Below are positions 1 through 8,797 of a DNA stretch of 64,000 bases, in pieces (position 1 is the stretch's first letter; every line of letters begins with the position of its first letter). Origin of the DNA: Terriglobus roseus. GTDB taxonomy: Bacteria > Acidobacteriota > Terriglobia > Terriglobales > Acidobacteriaceae. The stretch is taken from assembly GCF_900105625.1 (NCBI RefSeq), contig NZ_FNSD01000001.1:1612001-1676000 (forward strand). Reading direction: 5' to 3'. Position numbers and translations under genes: made by a program. The notes under the pieces were generated by a model. It was given only the letters and a program-made list of their open reading frames with translations, was not told the DNA's origin and did not search any database.

Positions 1-54
1 CTCGAGAGGCATTCCACGTCCAGCTCACGATCGCGGCTTTCTGATTGAGGAGAC

Positions 55-82
55 AGAGGAGCAGCGCCGCTGCCGCTCCTCT
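55..82 (-). terminator. hairpin downstream of the first gene, possible terminator
   Basis: AGAGGAGC (55-62) and GCTCCTCT (75-82) are perfect inverted arms around a GC-rich 12-nt loop. It lies just beyond the stop of the reverse-strand gene ending at 126. There is no clear T-run, so termination is only a guess. Confidence 0.35.
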
Positions 83-125
83 CGATATCTGCTTCGCGTG
101 AGACGTAGCTCATGCGAAAAGGCTG

Positions 126-434
126 CTAGCGAAAAGAAGCCGTGGAGCCGTTCAGGTCACGCGTGACAAGCACCTTCACAGCCTTATCGGTGCCATAGAC
201 GTGCGTGCCCTCCGGCGCGTTCAGGGCATACTCGCCCTTCGCGGCAATCGTCACCGGCTTGTCTTCAATCAGGACGTCCATCGGTGCATCGGTCTGGTTT
301 TTGAGGGTCATCTTCACCATCTTGACCTTGGCCTGGGCGGTCTCACCCTTGGCGAAGAATGGGAAGGCGTGCGAAGCGACGGGTGCGAAGGTGGAGGCGG
401 CAAGGGCGAGAGCGATAACGGAACGACGGATCAT
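126..434 (-). CDS. small exported protein of unknown function
   Basis: A 102-residue protein begins at the ATG at 434, chosen because AGGAGA lies about 7 bases upstream and the N-terminus then reads as a clean signal peptide (MIRRSVIALALAASTF, cleaved near SHA-FPFF). The mature part of about 80 residues is lysine-rich and looks beta-stranded (KMVKMTLKNQTDAPMDVLIE, then a VTIAAKGEYALNAPEGT stretch). No enzyme motif or lipobox is visible. The pattern suggests a small periplasmic beta protein; I do not recognise the family with certainty. It is divergent from the RNase T2 gene. Confidence 0.75.
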   Translation of the reverse strand: MIRRSVIALALAASTFAPVASHAFPFFAKGETAQAKVKMVKMTLKNQTDAPMDVLIEDKPVTIAAKGEYALNAPEGTHVYGTDKAVKVLVTRDLNGSTASFR

Positions 435-677
435 GGTGACTTCTCCTAAGGGTTTAGTAGCTGGCGAAGTTCCCTGCAGGTTGAACATCGTCGCGCACTG
501 ACAGATACGTCGCAAGTTCGCTTCCGTTCCATAGTTTTTTCAACTTTCTTTCTGAGGGTGTTTCAGGACCGTGAATAGGTCACGCAAGTGAGTAAAGACC
601 CTGCATTCATAGGGGATCTTATTCAGGAAGGGATCTTCTGAATGAATGCGTTTACATTCAAGGCAGGAGCCAATGCC

Positions 678-1367
678 ATGCGATTTGCACATATCCTGTC
701 CGCTTTCGCGGTGACGCTGTCCATAGTTGGACACTGCGCGAACTCTCACGCGCAGGAGATCAAGTCCGTCCCCGGGCAGTTCGATTACTACGTGCTGAAT
801 CTGTCGTGGGCTCCAGCGTTCTGCGACAACCTGAAGACACTTACGCCACTAGAGCGGTCAAGGTCGAGCCGCGACGACCTTCAGTGCAGCACGCCGCACG
901 CCTTCGTGCTGCATGGCCTGTGGACGCAGAACAATGACGGCACCTATCCCGGCTACTGTGCGGAGCGGATGGGGCCTCTGCATCCCGAGCGCAACCTGGA
1001 CATGACACCGAACCTCGCCCTGCTACGGCATGAGTGGGCAAAGCACGGCACCTGCACCACCCTGTCGCCGGAGGCTTTCTTCGCGACAGCACGGCAGGCG
1101 TATAACTCTGTCACGGTGCCCGAGCAGTTGACGCAGCTGGAGCACGATACGGTGATGCGGTCGGCGGACGTCCTGACGCTCTTTTATCGCGCGAATCCCT
1201 TGTTTCCACAGGGGAGCTTTGTGTTGTCGTGCAGCGACAGTCAACTGACAGCGGTGGAGGCCTGCTTCAACCGGGATGTCCAGCCGATGGCGTGCGTCAA
1301 CCTGAAGAGTTGCGCATCCGACTCGATCAAGGTGACCTCCGAGTCGCCGGGCGGCATCGTCCAATAA
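678..1367 (+). CDS. ribonuclease T2 family protein, exported
   Basis: RNase T2 enzymes are secreted or periplasmic endoribonucleases that cleave through a 2',3'-cyclic phosphate. Both signature blocks are present: FVLHGLWTQ (about residues 76-84, catalytic His79) and HEWAKHGTC (about 118-126, with His118, Glu119, His123). Paired cysteines typical of the fold are scattered along the chain. The start at 678 is preferred over an in-frame ATG at 642 because AGGAG lies 8 bases upstream and a signal peptide (MRFAHILSAFAVTLSIVG, ending near HAQ) follows at once. At 229 residues it is the usual bacterial length. It probably scavenges extracellular or periplasmic RNA. Confidence 0.9.
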   Translation: MRFAHILSAFAVTLSIVGHCANSHAQEIKSVPGQFDYYVLNLSWAPAFCDNLKTLTPLERSRSSRDDLQCSTPHAFVLHGLWTQNNDGTYPGYCAERMGPLHPERNLDMTPNLALLRHEWAKHGTCTTLSPEAFFATARQAYNSVTVPEQLTQLEHDTVMRSADVLTLFYRANPLFPQGSFVLSCSDSQLTAVEACFNRDVQPMACVNLKSCASDSIKVTSESPGGIVQ

Positions 1368-1417
1368 CACACAGGCCGTCGCGATAAACTGGATCCTGTC
1401 TGGAGCCGCTTCGCCAC

Positions 1418-4276
1418 GTGTCACGTCTGCTTGAAAACATGAATCCGCAACAGCGCGAAGGCGTGCTGAGCGTTGACGGCCCAGTACTGCTGCTGGCCGG
1501 TGCCGGCAGCGGCAAGACGCGCGTCATCACGCATCGCATCGCCTACCTGATTGAAGAGCGGGGCGTTGCCCCTGACAGCATTCTTGCCGTCACCTTCACC
1601 AATAAAGCCGCGAAGGAGATGGGCGAACGCGTCGACCATCTCATCGGTCACAGCTCCCTGGCGCGACCGCTCATCAGTACCTTCCACTCGCTTTGCGTGC
1701 GTGTTCTGCGGCGAGACATCGAGGCATTGCGTGTGAACGGCGTGGGCCTGACCAAGAGCTTCGCCATCTATGACGAGACGGACCAGCAGGCCATCGTAAA
1801 GACGGCCCTCAAGCGCCTGGGCTTTGATGACAAGCAGTTAAAGCCGCGTGTCGCGCTGGGGCGCATCTCCTGGGCGAAGAATCACATGATCGACCCGCAG
1901 GAGTACTTCCTGGCTTCGACGAACCCGCTGGAAGAACGCATCGCGCACATCTTTAAGATCTACCGTGACGAAATGGCGAAGAACAACGCCATGGACTTCG
2001 ACGACCTGCTGCTCGAGACCGTCCGCCTGTTGAAGACCAGCAAGGAGACACGCGAGAAGTATCAGAAGCGCTATCGCTACCTGCTGATCGACGAGTACCA
2101 GGACACCAACCGCCCGCAGTACGAGTTGATGCGTCTGCTGAGCGGCGAGCATGGGAACGTCTGCGTCGTCGGCGATGAGGACCAGTCCATCTATAGCTGG
2201 CGCGGCGCGGACATCAAGAACATCCTCGACTTCGAGAAAGACTTCAACGACACCAGGATCATTCGCCTGGAACAGAACTACCGCTCCACGCAGGTGATCC
2301 TGGAAGGCGCGGGCTCTGTCGTGCGCAACAATACGCAGCGCAAGGGCAAAGAGCTGTTCACCACGCGCGAGGGCGGCTCGCTCATCGGCTTCTACGAAGC
2401 GCCCGATGGTGAGAATGAAGCGCTCTTCGTCGCGGACCGCATCCAGACCTATATTCGCGAGGTCACGTCGGCTGGCGAGACTCCGAAGTGTGCGGTGCTG
2501 TACCGCACCAACGCGCAGTCGCGCCTGGTGGAAGAGTCGCTGCGCCGCTACAACATCCAGTACCACATGGTGGGTGGCTTCAGCTTCTATGACCGGGCTG
2601 AGGTCAAGGACATGCTCAGCTATCTGAAGCTGGTGCAGAACCCTCATGACTCCATCGCATTGAATCGCGTCGTGAACTCGCCGCCGCGCGGTATCGGCAA
2701 GACGACCATGGAGACGCTGGAGCGCATTGCTCTGACGACCGGTATGAGTTCGTGGGACGCTATCGAGCGCGTCGCCGCAGAGCAACTGCTACCCGCACGC
2801 GCGATCACTGCCTTGACGGGCTTTCGGCGTTTGATTCTGGACGCGCGGGCGATGCTGGGCCCTGGCTTTGGCGATGCGCTGGCCGCGGACGCTGGCCTTC
2901 CCGCGCCAGAGGATGCTGTTGAGTTCGTAGGCGAAGAAGAGAATGCTTCTGCCAGCGATGCGAACGAGGACACGTCCTTCGACACCAGCTTCAACTTCGG
3001 CTTCGACTTTGGTCCCAGTGAAGAGCGCAGCACGATCGCTCCCGAGAACTCCCAGATCGAGGACGCCGATACCAGCTTCGACTTCAGCTTTGATCCCCCT
3101 GCGCAAGCCGCAGTAGAGGAGGCACCGCAGCAGACTGTCTCCTTCAACCCTTTCGAGACCAGCAACAAAGCCGCGCAGAAGCGGTTGACCTCCGACAAGT
3201 TCGCTGAGCTGCGCGCCATGGCTGCCCCCATCGTGGAGAGCACTGCTCCTGCTGAGACCAGCACACGCATCGATGGCTTCCGCGCTCCGGGAGACCCGGC
3301 GACGCTGCCGGAGTTGATCAAGTTCCTCAACGATCGCAGCGGCTATATCAAGATCCTTGAAGCAGAAGGCACACCCGAAGCCTTCAGCCGGATAGAAAAC
3401 CTGAAGGAACTTGCCAACGCCGCGCAGGATGCACAGGAGCGTGGCGAAACGCTCTCCGACTTCCTGGACCATGCTGCCCTGGTCAGCGACGCGGACGGCA
3501 TCAACATGGACGCTCGTGTGACGCTGATGACGCTGCACGCTGCGAAGGGCCTTGAGTTCCCTCTTGTGTTTCTCTGCGGCATGGAGGAAGGCCTCTTTCC
3601 CAGTTCGCGCACCATGCAGGATCCTGCCGGACTGGAAGAAGAGCGCCGCCTTTGCTACGTGGGCATGACCCGTGCGATGGACACGCTCATCATGACGCGG
3701 GCCCGCTACCGCCGTCGCTACGGATCGGATATGCCAGACGCCACGGTGGCCTCACGCTTCCTGGAAGAAGTACCGTCGCGCCTGGTGGAAGACATGGGCT
3801 CGCCTGCGGACCGTCCCAGCTTTCGTGCCGACACGGGCTATGGTGGCTACGGCGGCGCCTATGGCAAGAAGTGGCCCAAGAAGGGTGCCGACGACTTTGA
3901 CGGGGAGCGCCACTATAACTACGAGGACGAAGACCAGAGCGCAACGGCGCCCCCACCGAAGCCAAAGAGCAACTTCGGTCTGCAGTTTGGCGCATCCAAG
4001 AAGTCTGTGAGCACAGGAACCAAGCCGAACAGTATCGATAACATTGCCAGCTTTTTCGGCGGTGGTGGCAAGTTTGCCCGGCCCAAGATGGAGATTCCTG
4101 AGGCGACAGGCGCCACCCATCTGGGTCGCGGAAGCCGCGTTCGACACCCGAAATATGGCGATGGAATCGTCGCACAGCGCGAAGGGGACGGCCCGGACGC
4201 CAAGCTTACAGTACAATTTACAAAGCACGGCGTGAAGAAGCTGGTAGAGAAGTTCGCCCAGCTTGAAAAGCTCTGA
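1418..4276 (+). CDS. pcrA: ATP-dependent DNA helicase, PcrA/UvrD type, with an acidic insert
   Basis: SF1A 3'-5' helicase used in repair and replication. The N-terminus MSRLLENMNPQQREGV fits PcrA, supporting the GTG start at 1418 with TGGAG upstream. Walker A GAGSGKT is at residues 28-34, then FTNKAAKEM (Ia), LLIDEYQDTN near 222-231 (Walker B), VVGDEDQSIYSWRG (III), LEQNYRST (IV), TLMTLHAAKGLEF near 702 (V) and EERRLCYVGMTRA (VI). The C-terminus (RGSRVRHPKYGDGIV) is the Tudor-like RNA polymerase-binding domain of PcrA. At 952 residues it is about 200 longer than usual. Residues about 489-616 form an acidic, low-complexity insert with repeated DTSF/FDF motifs in the region expected for 2B, and a glycine-rich linker precedes the C-terminal domain. 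Confidence 0.97.
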   Translation: MSRLLENMNPQQREGVLSVDGPVLLLAGAGSGKTRVITHRIAYLIEERGVAPDSILAVTFTNKAAKEMGERVDHLIGHSSLARPLISTFHSLCVRVLRRDIEALRVNGVGLTKSFAIYDETDQQAIVKTALKRLGFDDKQLKPRVALGRISWAKNHMIDPQEYFLASTNPLEERIAHIFKIYRDEMAKNNAMDFDDLLLETVRLLKTSKETREKYQKRYRYLLIDEYQDTNRPQYELMRLLSGEHGNVCVVGDEDQSIYSWRGADIKNILDFEKDFNDTRIIRLEQNYRSTQVILEGAGSVVRNNTQRKGKELFTTREGGSLIGFYEAPDGENEALFVADRIQTYIREVTSAGETPKCAVLYRTNAQSRLVEESLRRYNIQYHMVGGFSFYDRAEVKDMLSYLKLVQNPHDSIALNRVVNSPPRGIGKTTMETLERIALTTGMSSWDAIERVAAEQLLPARAITALTGFRRLILDARAMLGPGFGDALAADAGLPAPEDAVEFVGEEENASASDANEDTSFDTSFNFGFDFGPSEERSTIAPENSQIEDADTSFDFSFDPPAQAAVEEAPQQTVSFNPFETSNKAAQKRLTSDKFAELRAMAAPIVESTAPAETSTRIDGFRAPGDPATLPELIKFLNDRSGYIKILEAEGTPEAFSRIENLKELANAAQDAQERGETLSDFLDHAALVSDADGINMDARVTLMTLHAAKGLEFPLVFLCGMEEGLFPSSRTMQDPAGLEEERRLCYVGMTRAMDTLIMTRARYRRRYGSDMPDATVASRFLEEVPSRLVEDMGSPADRPSFRADTGYGGYGGAYGKKWPKKGADDFDGERHYNYEDEDQSATAPPPKPKSNFGLQFGASKKSVSTGTKPNSIDNIASFFGGGGKFARPKMEIPEATGATHLGRGSRVRHPKYGDGIVAQREGDGPDAKLTVQFTKHGVKKLVEKFAQLEKL

Positions 4277-4372
4277 CGGAAGCCGGAAGGCTGCATGGAA
4301 GAGAGCTTCAAACTCTAGCGCCCTCGCAGGCGCACCGCCGGCGAAATTTTCAGGAAAAAGGTTCAAGCAATT

Positions 4373-4525
4373 ATGGCAAACACCAAGGCACTGGCACACG
4401 ACGAGCGCAAGGTAGCAAAGCGCACGGCACGCAAGAACGCAGCACCGAAGGCTCCCCGCACCACGCCGCGCGGCAGCAACAAGCAGAAGATGCGCTCCGC
4501 CGTTAAGGGCACCAGCAAGCGCTAG
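4373..4525 (+). CDS. 50-residue highly basic protein
   Basis: A short gene with ATG at 4373, a purine-rich site AGGAAAAAGG about 11 bases upstream, and TAG at 4523-4525. The 50-residue product begins MANTKALAHDERKVAKR and ends KMRSAVKGTSKR. It has roughly 17 Lys/Arg against 2 acidic residues, and no Cys, Trp, Phe, Tyr or Ile. A strong hairpin terminator follows 25 bases later, so it looks like a real, independently ended transcription unit. The N-terminus resembles ribosomal protein S20 superficially, but it is far too short. Nucleic-acid or ribosome binding is inferred only from charge. Confidence 0.7.
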   Translation: MANTKALAHDERKVAKRTARKNAAPKAPRTTPRGSNKQKMRSAVKGTSKR

Positions 4526-4550
4526 TCCCACACCGAACTTAGCTGAAACG

Positions 4551-4582
4551 GCCCGCACGGCATCTGCCGCATGCGGGCTTTT
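4551..4582 (+). terminator. Rho-independent terminator
   Basis: GCCCGCA (4551-4557) pairs with TGCGGGC (4572-4578), with an inner CGGCA/TGCCG stem, followed by TTTT. It sits directly after the 50-residue basic protein gene and separates it from the TonB receptor. Confidence 0.85.
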
Positions 4583-4659
4583 CAGCGTCCGCAGATAAGC
4601 GAGACCTCTCCTCGCTCACAACGAAACCAGCGACCCGATAAGTCATTGACCAACTCTGC

Positions 4660-4700
4660 AATTTAGCCTAGCCTAAATTTGTTTTAGGTAAAGCTAAATT
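4660..4700 (+). promoter_or_regulatory. tandem palindromic operators upstream of the TonB receptor
   Basis: The first palindrome is AATTTAG-N6-CTAAATT (4660-4679, perfect 7-bp arms). The second is TTTAG-N6-CTAAA (4683-4698, within 4681-4700). Their centres are 21 bp apart, two helical turns, so dimers would bind the same DNA face. The arrangement resembles sites of metal-dependent DtxR/MntR-type repressors, which often control TonB receptors; the regulator's identity is inference. Confidence 0.6.
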
Positions 4701-7278
4701 GCATACGCAGATGTTCTTTGCACTCCTCTTCGCTCTTGGATCCATCGGTCTCCTGCCGACTTCGCCCGCAGCGCAGAGCGGCAACGCTTCGGAGCTATCC
4801 GGACTCGTGACCGACAGGACTGGAGCAGCGCTTCCACGGACGAACGTGACGCTGCTTCAGCAATCGACGCAGGCCACGCGCATCGTCGTCTCGGACGCAG
4901 AGGGTAGATTTTCCTTTGCAGAACTTACTGCGGGTAAGTACCGCATCAGTGCCCAGGGCGGGGGCTTCGCAGCAGCCTCTGAGAGTTTGGATTACTCGGG
5001 CACACCACTGCAGGTCAACTTCCGCCTCGCTCCGGTAAGTACTGCCAGCAGCGTGGATGTCACCGCAGACGCGACCGCTCTCGACCCCACGGCGCCTGCC
5101 CGCGTCTCCATCACGCTCGAAGAGATCGAACGCATCCCCAGACAGAGCGTCAGTTCCCCGCTGAGCTCGCTCATCACCAACACCACACCCGGTGTCGCCG
5201 CAAACTCCAATGGCTCCTTTCATCCCTTGGGCGATCACGCGGAGGCCTCCTTCGTCATCGACGGCCAGCCCATCACCGATCAGCAGAGCCGCACCTTCTC
5301 CTCGCAGATCTCGCTCGACGCGCTTCAATCACTCGAGGTCCGCGTAGGCGCTCCGCAGGCCGATGTCGGCGACAAGACCAGCATGGTCATCGTGGCGCAT
5401 ACCAGATCGGGCCTCGATCAGAACCACCCCACCGGTGAGTTCTCCATTAGCCGCGGCAGCTTCAATTCAATTCAGGCAAGCGCGCGCGTGGGCTACGGCA
5501 CCGAACGTTTCGGAACCTTCACCGCCATCGACGCACTCAACAGCGGACGCTTCCTCGACACACCGGAACTCGTCCCATTGCATGCCAACGGCAATCTGGA
5601 AAATATCTTCCAGCGGCTCGACTATCGCCTCACCCCGCGAACATCACTGCAACTCAACGCCATCCTCAGTCACTCCTGGTTTCAGACACCCAACACCTAC
5701 GATCAACACGCAATGCGCCAGAACCAGCGACAGACAATCCAGAGCTTCAATATCGCGCCGTCGCTCATGCATACCTTCAACGCCGCGTCGTTCCTGCGTA
5801 CCAACCTGTGGGTGCGCCAGGACAAAGTACGCTACAGGCCTTCGACCGATACCTTCGCAGACACACCGGCTTACCTCGCACAATCGCGCCGTCTCATCAA
5901 CGCCGGCATCCGCTCGGAGTACAGCTACGCAAAGGGTAGGCACAACGTCACCGTCGGCGCGGAGTGGAAACACGCCTTCCTCGCAGAGCGCTTCGCAACC
6001 GGCCTCACAGACTCCATGTACAACAGTCCATGCCTCACAGCGGACGGCGCATCCTCTCCCGCCACATCGCTCACAGCAACGACGCAATGCACGAGCTTCG
6101 GCCTCACCGTCAATCCTGACTTCCTCCCAAACCTTCTCGCCAGCGACCTGACGCGCGGCGGCACCCTCTTCGCCTTCGCCGGTCAAACCGACATCAAGCA
6201 GGAGGCGGTCTTCGGCCAGGACAGTATTCAGCTCGGCAACTTCACCGCGAACCTCGGCCTTCGCTTCGACAAGTACAACGGCCTCACACGATCCACCGGT
6301 TTCCAGCCCAGGGTGGGCGTGGCCTACAACGCAACGCCACTCCGTACAGTCCTTCGCATGGGCTATTCGCGCGTCTTCATCACGCCGTATAACGAGAACC
6401 TCATCGTCGCCAGCTCCGCGGGCCCGGGATCAACCTCCGCAGCACTCGGGGCTGCGAACTCGGCACCGCTCGCGACCGGCCATCGCAATCAATTCAACAT
6501 CGGTAGCGAGTCGCAGCTCAGCAAGCACCTTACCCTCAGCAGCGAATACTTCTGGAAGTTCACCTACGGCGCCTATGACTTTGATGTCCTGCTCAACAGC
6601 CCACTGACCTTCCCCACGCAATTCCGTAAGTCGAAGATCGACGGTGGTCTTCTCCGGCTCAGCGTTGCACCCACTCACGGCCTCGCCGGCTACTTCACCG
6701 CGAGCCACGTTCGTTCGCGATTGTTTGGCCCGGAGACCGGTGGCGTCAGCTTCAACGCACCGTACAGCAACGTCACGCGGCCCGATCACGACCAGGGCCT
6801 TGCCACCAACACCTACGTCCGTTATCAACTCGGGCGTCGAGGCCCGTGGGCCGGCTTCTCATGGCGCTACGACGGCGGCCTCGTCTCCGTCGCCACGCCA
6901 GACGCCGCCTCCGTCCTACGCCTGACCGGGGATGAACAGGCGCAGATCGGCTTGCACTGCGGTTCGGTCTTCGCAGACGTAGGCCGACCCGTCCGCTCCT
7001 GCGCCGCTGGCAGTCTGCAGACCACGCGCATCCGCATCGCACCCGCCGGCACCGAAGACGATGACAGGAACCCCTCGCGCATCGCGCCCCGAAGCGTCTT
7101 CGACATCTCACTCGGAGAAGACGATCTTTACCACCACGAGCGGCAGCAGATCGGCATCCACGCCGACATCGTCAACCTCACCAACGAGGACGGCCTCTAC
7201 AACTTCCTCTCGACGTTTTCCGGAACGCACTTCCTGACACCGCGAGCCATCACCGTCCAACTGACCTACGCGTTCTGA
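4699..7278 (+). CDS. TonB-dependent outer-membrane receptor with carboxypeptidase-regulatory-like domain
   Basis: An outer-membrane barrel that takes up a ligand using TonB energy. A signal peptide (MFFALLFALGSIGLLPTSPAA) is followed by a CarboxypepD_reg-like beta domain at about residues 33-115 (SGLVTDRTGAALPRTNVTL, AEGRFSFAELTAGKYRI). A plug follows from about 125-240, then a long barrel ending in the aromatic sequence VQLTYAF. This is the acidobacterial Oar/TonB arrangement, although 859 residues is short for that group. The TTG at 4699 has AGGT about 9 bases upstream; the ATG at 4711 is the alternative and gives a cleaner signal peptide. The gene is preceded by two CTAAATT-type operators, suggesting metal control. 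Substrate unknown. Confidence 0.88.
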   Translation: MHTQMFFALLFALGSIGLLPTSPAAQSGNASELSGLVTDRTGAALPRTNVTLLQQSTQATRIVVSDAEGRFSFAELTAGKYRISAQGGGFAAASESLDYSGTPLQVNFRLAPVSTASSVDVTADATALDPTAPARVSITLEEIERIPRQSVSSPLSSLITNTTPGVAANSNGSFHPLGDHAEASFVIDGQPITDQQSRTFSSQISLDALQSLEVRVGAPQADVGDKTSMVIVAHTRSGLDQNHPTGEFSISRGSFNSIQASARVGYGTERFGTFTAIDALNSGRFLDTPELVPLHANGNLENIFQRLDYRLTPRTSLQLNAILSHSWFQTPNTYDQHAMRQNQRQTIQSFNIAPSLMHTFNAASFLRTNLWVRQDKVRYRPSTDTFADTPAYLAQSRRLINAGIRSEYSYAKGRHNVTVGAEWKHAFLAERFATGLTDSMYNSPCLTADGASSPATSLTATTQCTSFGLTVNPDFLPNLLASDLTRGGTLFAFAGQTDIKQEAVFGQDSIQLGNFTANLGLRFDKYNGLTRSTGFQPRVGVAYNATPLRTVLRMGYSRVFITPYNENLIVASSAGPGSTSAALGAANSAPLATGHRNQFNIGSESQLSKHLTLSSEYFWKFTYGAYDFDVLLNSPLTFPTQFRKSKIDGGLLRLSVAPTHGLAGYFTASHVRSRLFGPETGGVSFNAPYSNVTRPDHDQGLATNTYVRYQLGRRGPWAGFSWRYDGGLVSVATPDAASVLRLTGDEQAQIGLHCGSVFADVGRPVRSCAAGSLQTTRIRIAPAGTEDDDRNPSRIAPRSVFDISLGEDDLYHHERQQIGIHADIVNLTNEDGLYNFLSTFSGTHFLTPRAITVQLTYAF

Positions 7279-7283
7279 GCGGG

Positions 7284-7303
7284 TCACTTCTCTGCAGGCG
7301 CCC
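7284..7303. repeat. left copy of a 20-bp direct repeat
   Basis: TCACTTCTCTGCAGGCGCCC matches 9972-9991 at 19 of 20 bases in the same orientation. The right copy is the 3' end of the GH130 coding sequence (codons APAEK-stop read in reverse). This copy lies outside any gene. The pair flanks the block holding the broken exported gene, the TetR gene and the TetX-like gene. Confidence 0.6.
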
Positions 7304-7356
7304 GCACCGAGCGATCGGAGCGTGCCTTTCTCTCTTTGGAACGGGTCATGCGGGAC

Positions 7357-8008
7357 TCAAGGGTGAACGGTCAGATTCGCGAAGTGCGCAACCGTTCCCG
7401 GTCCTACCCACAAGGCGATGTCGCCCGCCGCCGGGGCCTGCTTCAGATCATTCACCATCAGGGAGGGCTGCTCGGCTCCGTTCAGATAGAGCCGTGCCCG
7501 TTGACCGGAGACCTCAATCTTCACGTGGATCCACTTCCCCGCGACCATGTCCGCATAGGACTCGTACTTGCCTGGGGTTTCAGACCGAAGCTTCTGCCAC
7601 GGATAGCCGGGCAGCGAGATGTACTGCGTGGAATGGTTGCGCTGCAGTTGGTCCTCAGCACGACCGTTCTTGGGACGGAGATACAGGCACTCAAACCGCG
7701 ACCGATCCGCCGATACTCGAAACGCAAATGCCGACGAATCCACGAGCATCGGCAGCGGCAGTAGGGAGCGTATCGCCTGCAATGTCCACCTCGATGACGC
7801 CGTCCTGAAAGGGGGCGTGGTGCAGGACAGCCAGGCGTCCGGCATCTCCAAGAGTCTCTGGTCCGTAATCTGTGATCTGGACCGACTGACGCCCGCTATA
7901 GGTGACCACTTCGGACTTCACATTGTGGAGCTCCAAGGGCCCGGGTGCCTGTGCCACCAGGAACTGCGTCATGAAGCACAGGGCCAGCATTCCAGAAACA
8001 AACCTCAT
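7357..8008 (-). pseudogene. frameshifted exported LamG/concanavalin-like domain protein
   Basis: The start at 8008 has GGGAG 8 bases upstream and a signal peptide (MRFVSGMLALCFMTQFLVAQ). The reading frame runs sensibly to ADARGFVGI (about residue 94) near 7727. The sense then continues in another frame as AFRVSADRSRFECLYLRP and on to VAHFANLTVHP, ending at 7357. Removing one base from the short run at 7726-7728 rejoins the two halves as GFVGIAFRV, about 216 residues. The restored protein resembles the LamG/DUF1080 sugar-binding or glycosidase-like beta-sandwich (AGKWIHVKIEVSG, RARLYLNG). Either a recent pseudogene or a sequencing error. Confidence 0.75.
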
Positions 8009-8031
8009 CCGCTTTCTCCCTTTGGGAATGG

Positions 8032-8742
8032 CTAATCTTCCTGCGATGCTAACCCGGTCTGTGCACGAGACGGTGGCGATTCGATCCCTCTGAGGATGAG
8101 ATCGATCCCTGCGAGAAAATCTTCGCGGTCATCATGAACTCGTAACTGCCCCGCGACGCTGCGTACGAACGGATACGCCTCCGGATCCAGCTTCGACCAG
8201 ATCTTCGCCATGGCCTCCAGGAAGTCGCCTCGGTCCAGCCCGTGCGCGCGCGCAAACTGACCGTTGGCCGCATTCTGCCCACCGACGCCAACGATGTAGC
8301 TGAACAAAGCGCCTACCGTTGTCCACTGTTCCTGAGCCGGAACGCCCATCGCCAGGATCTGCTGGCCGATGCGTTCGACCACGCGCACCATCGGCGATTG
8401 CAGTTCAGCCCGTATCAACACGGAGCCCATCCAGGGATGCGCATCCAGCGCGTCGAACATACCGAGCGCCAGCGACCGGAGCTTCGCCTTCGGCGTGCCG
8501 CCAGCCAACTCGGACTGGAGCGTGCGAGCGATCACAACGTCGCAGGCAACTGTGAGCAGCTCGCCCTTATTCGCGATGTGCCAATAGATCGCACCAGGAC
8601 CCGTGGCGAGTCGTTCCGACAACGCACGAAAGGTCAGACCATCTTCGCCGCTGCTATCCAGCAGCTCGATCGAGGCGTCGACGATTCGCTCCCGGCTGAG
8701 TGATTCCTCCCGCCGGGAGGGGCGGGGTGACTTCTTTGCCAT
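8032..8742 (-). CDS. TetR/AcrR family repressor
   Basis: A 236-residue TetR-family regulator. The N-terminal helix-turn-helix at about residues 15-62 reads SRERIVDASIELLDSSG, then LTFRALSERLATGPGAIYWH, a classical TetR recognition region. The rest is an all-helical ligand-binding domain of the TetR_C type. It is transcribed divergently from the TetX-like monooxygenase; 80 bp separate the two start codons and contain two palindromes that are the likely operators. By analogy with TetR-family control it probably represses the monooxygenase, and itself, until a small ligand binds. No ribosome-binding site is obvious at the ATG. Confidence 0.9.
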   Translation of the reverse strand: MAKKSPRPSRREESLSRERIVDASIELLDSSGEDGLTFRALSERLATGPGAIYWHIANKGELLTVACDVVIARTLQSELAGGTPKAKLRSLALGMFDALDAHPWMGSVLIRAELQSPMVRVVERIGQQILAMGVPAQEQWTTVGALFSYIVGVGGQNAANGQFARAHGLDRGDFLEAMAKIWSKLDPEAYPFVRSVAGQLRVHDDREDFLAGIDLILRGIESPPSRAQTGLASQED

Positions 8743-8750
8743 GTCTTATG

Positions 8751-8797
8751 TTGAGACAGATGGAACGTCATTCCATAATTATGGAACGCTATTCCAT
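8751..8797 (+). promoter_or_regulatory. promoter overlapped by two TetR-type operators
   Basis: TTGAGA (8751-8756), a 17-bp spacer and CATAAT (8774-8779) form a good sigma-70 promoter for the monooxygenase. Two 17-bp palindromes overlap it: ATGGAACGTCATTCCAT (8760-8776) and ATGGAACGCTATTCCAT (8781-8797). Both have 6-bp perfect arms, and their centres lie exactly 21 bp apart. Binding there would block both divergent genes. Confidence 0.75.

Noticed and set aside
540-749. 69-codon reverse frame near the RNase T2 start
   Set aside because: It overlaps the RNase T2 signal-peptide region, has no ribosome site and no family features.
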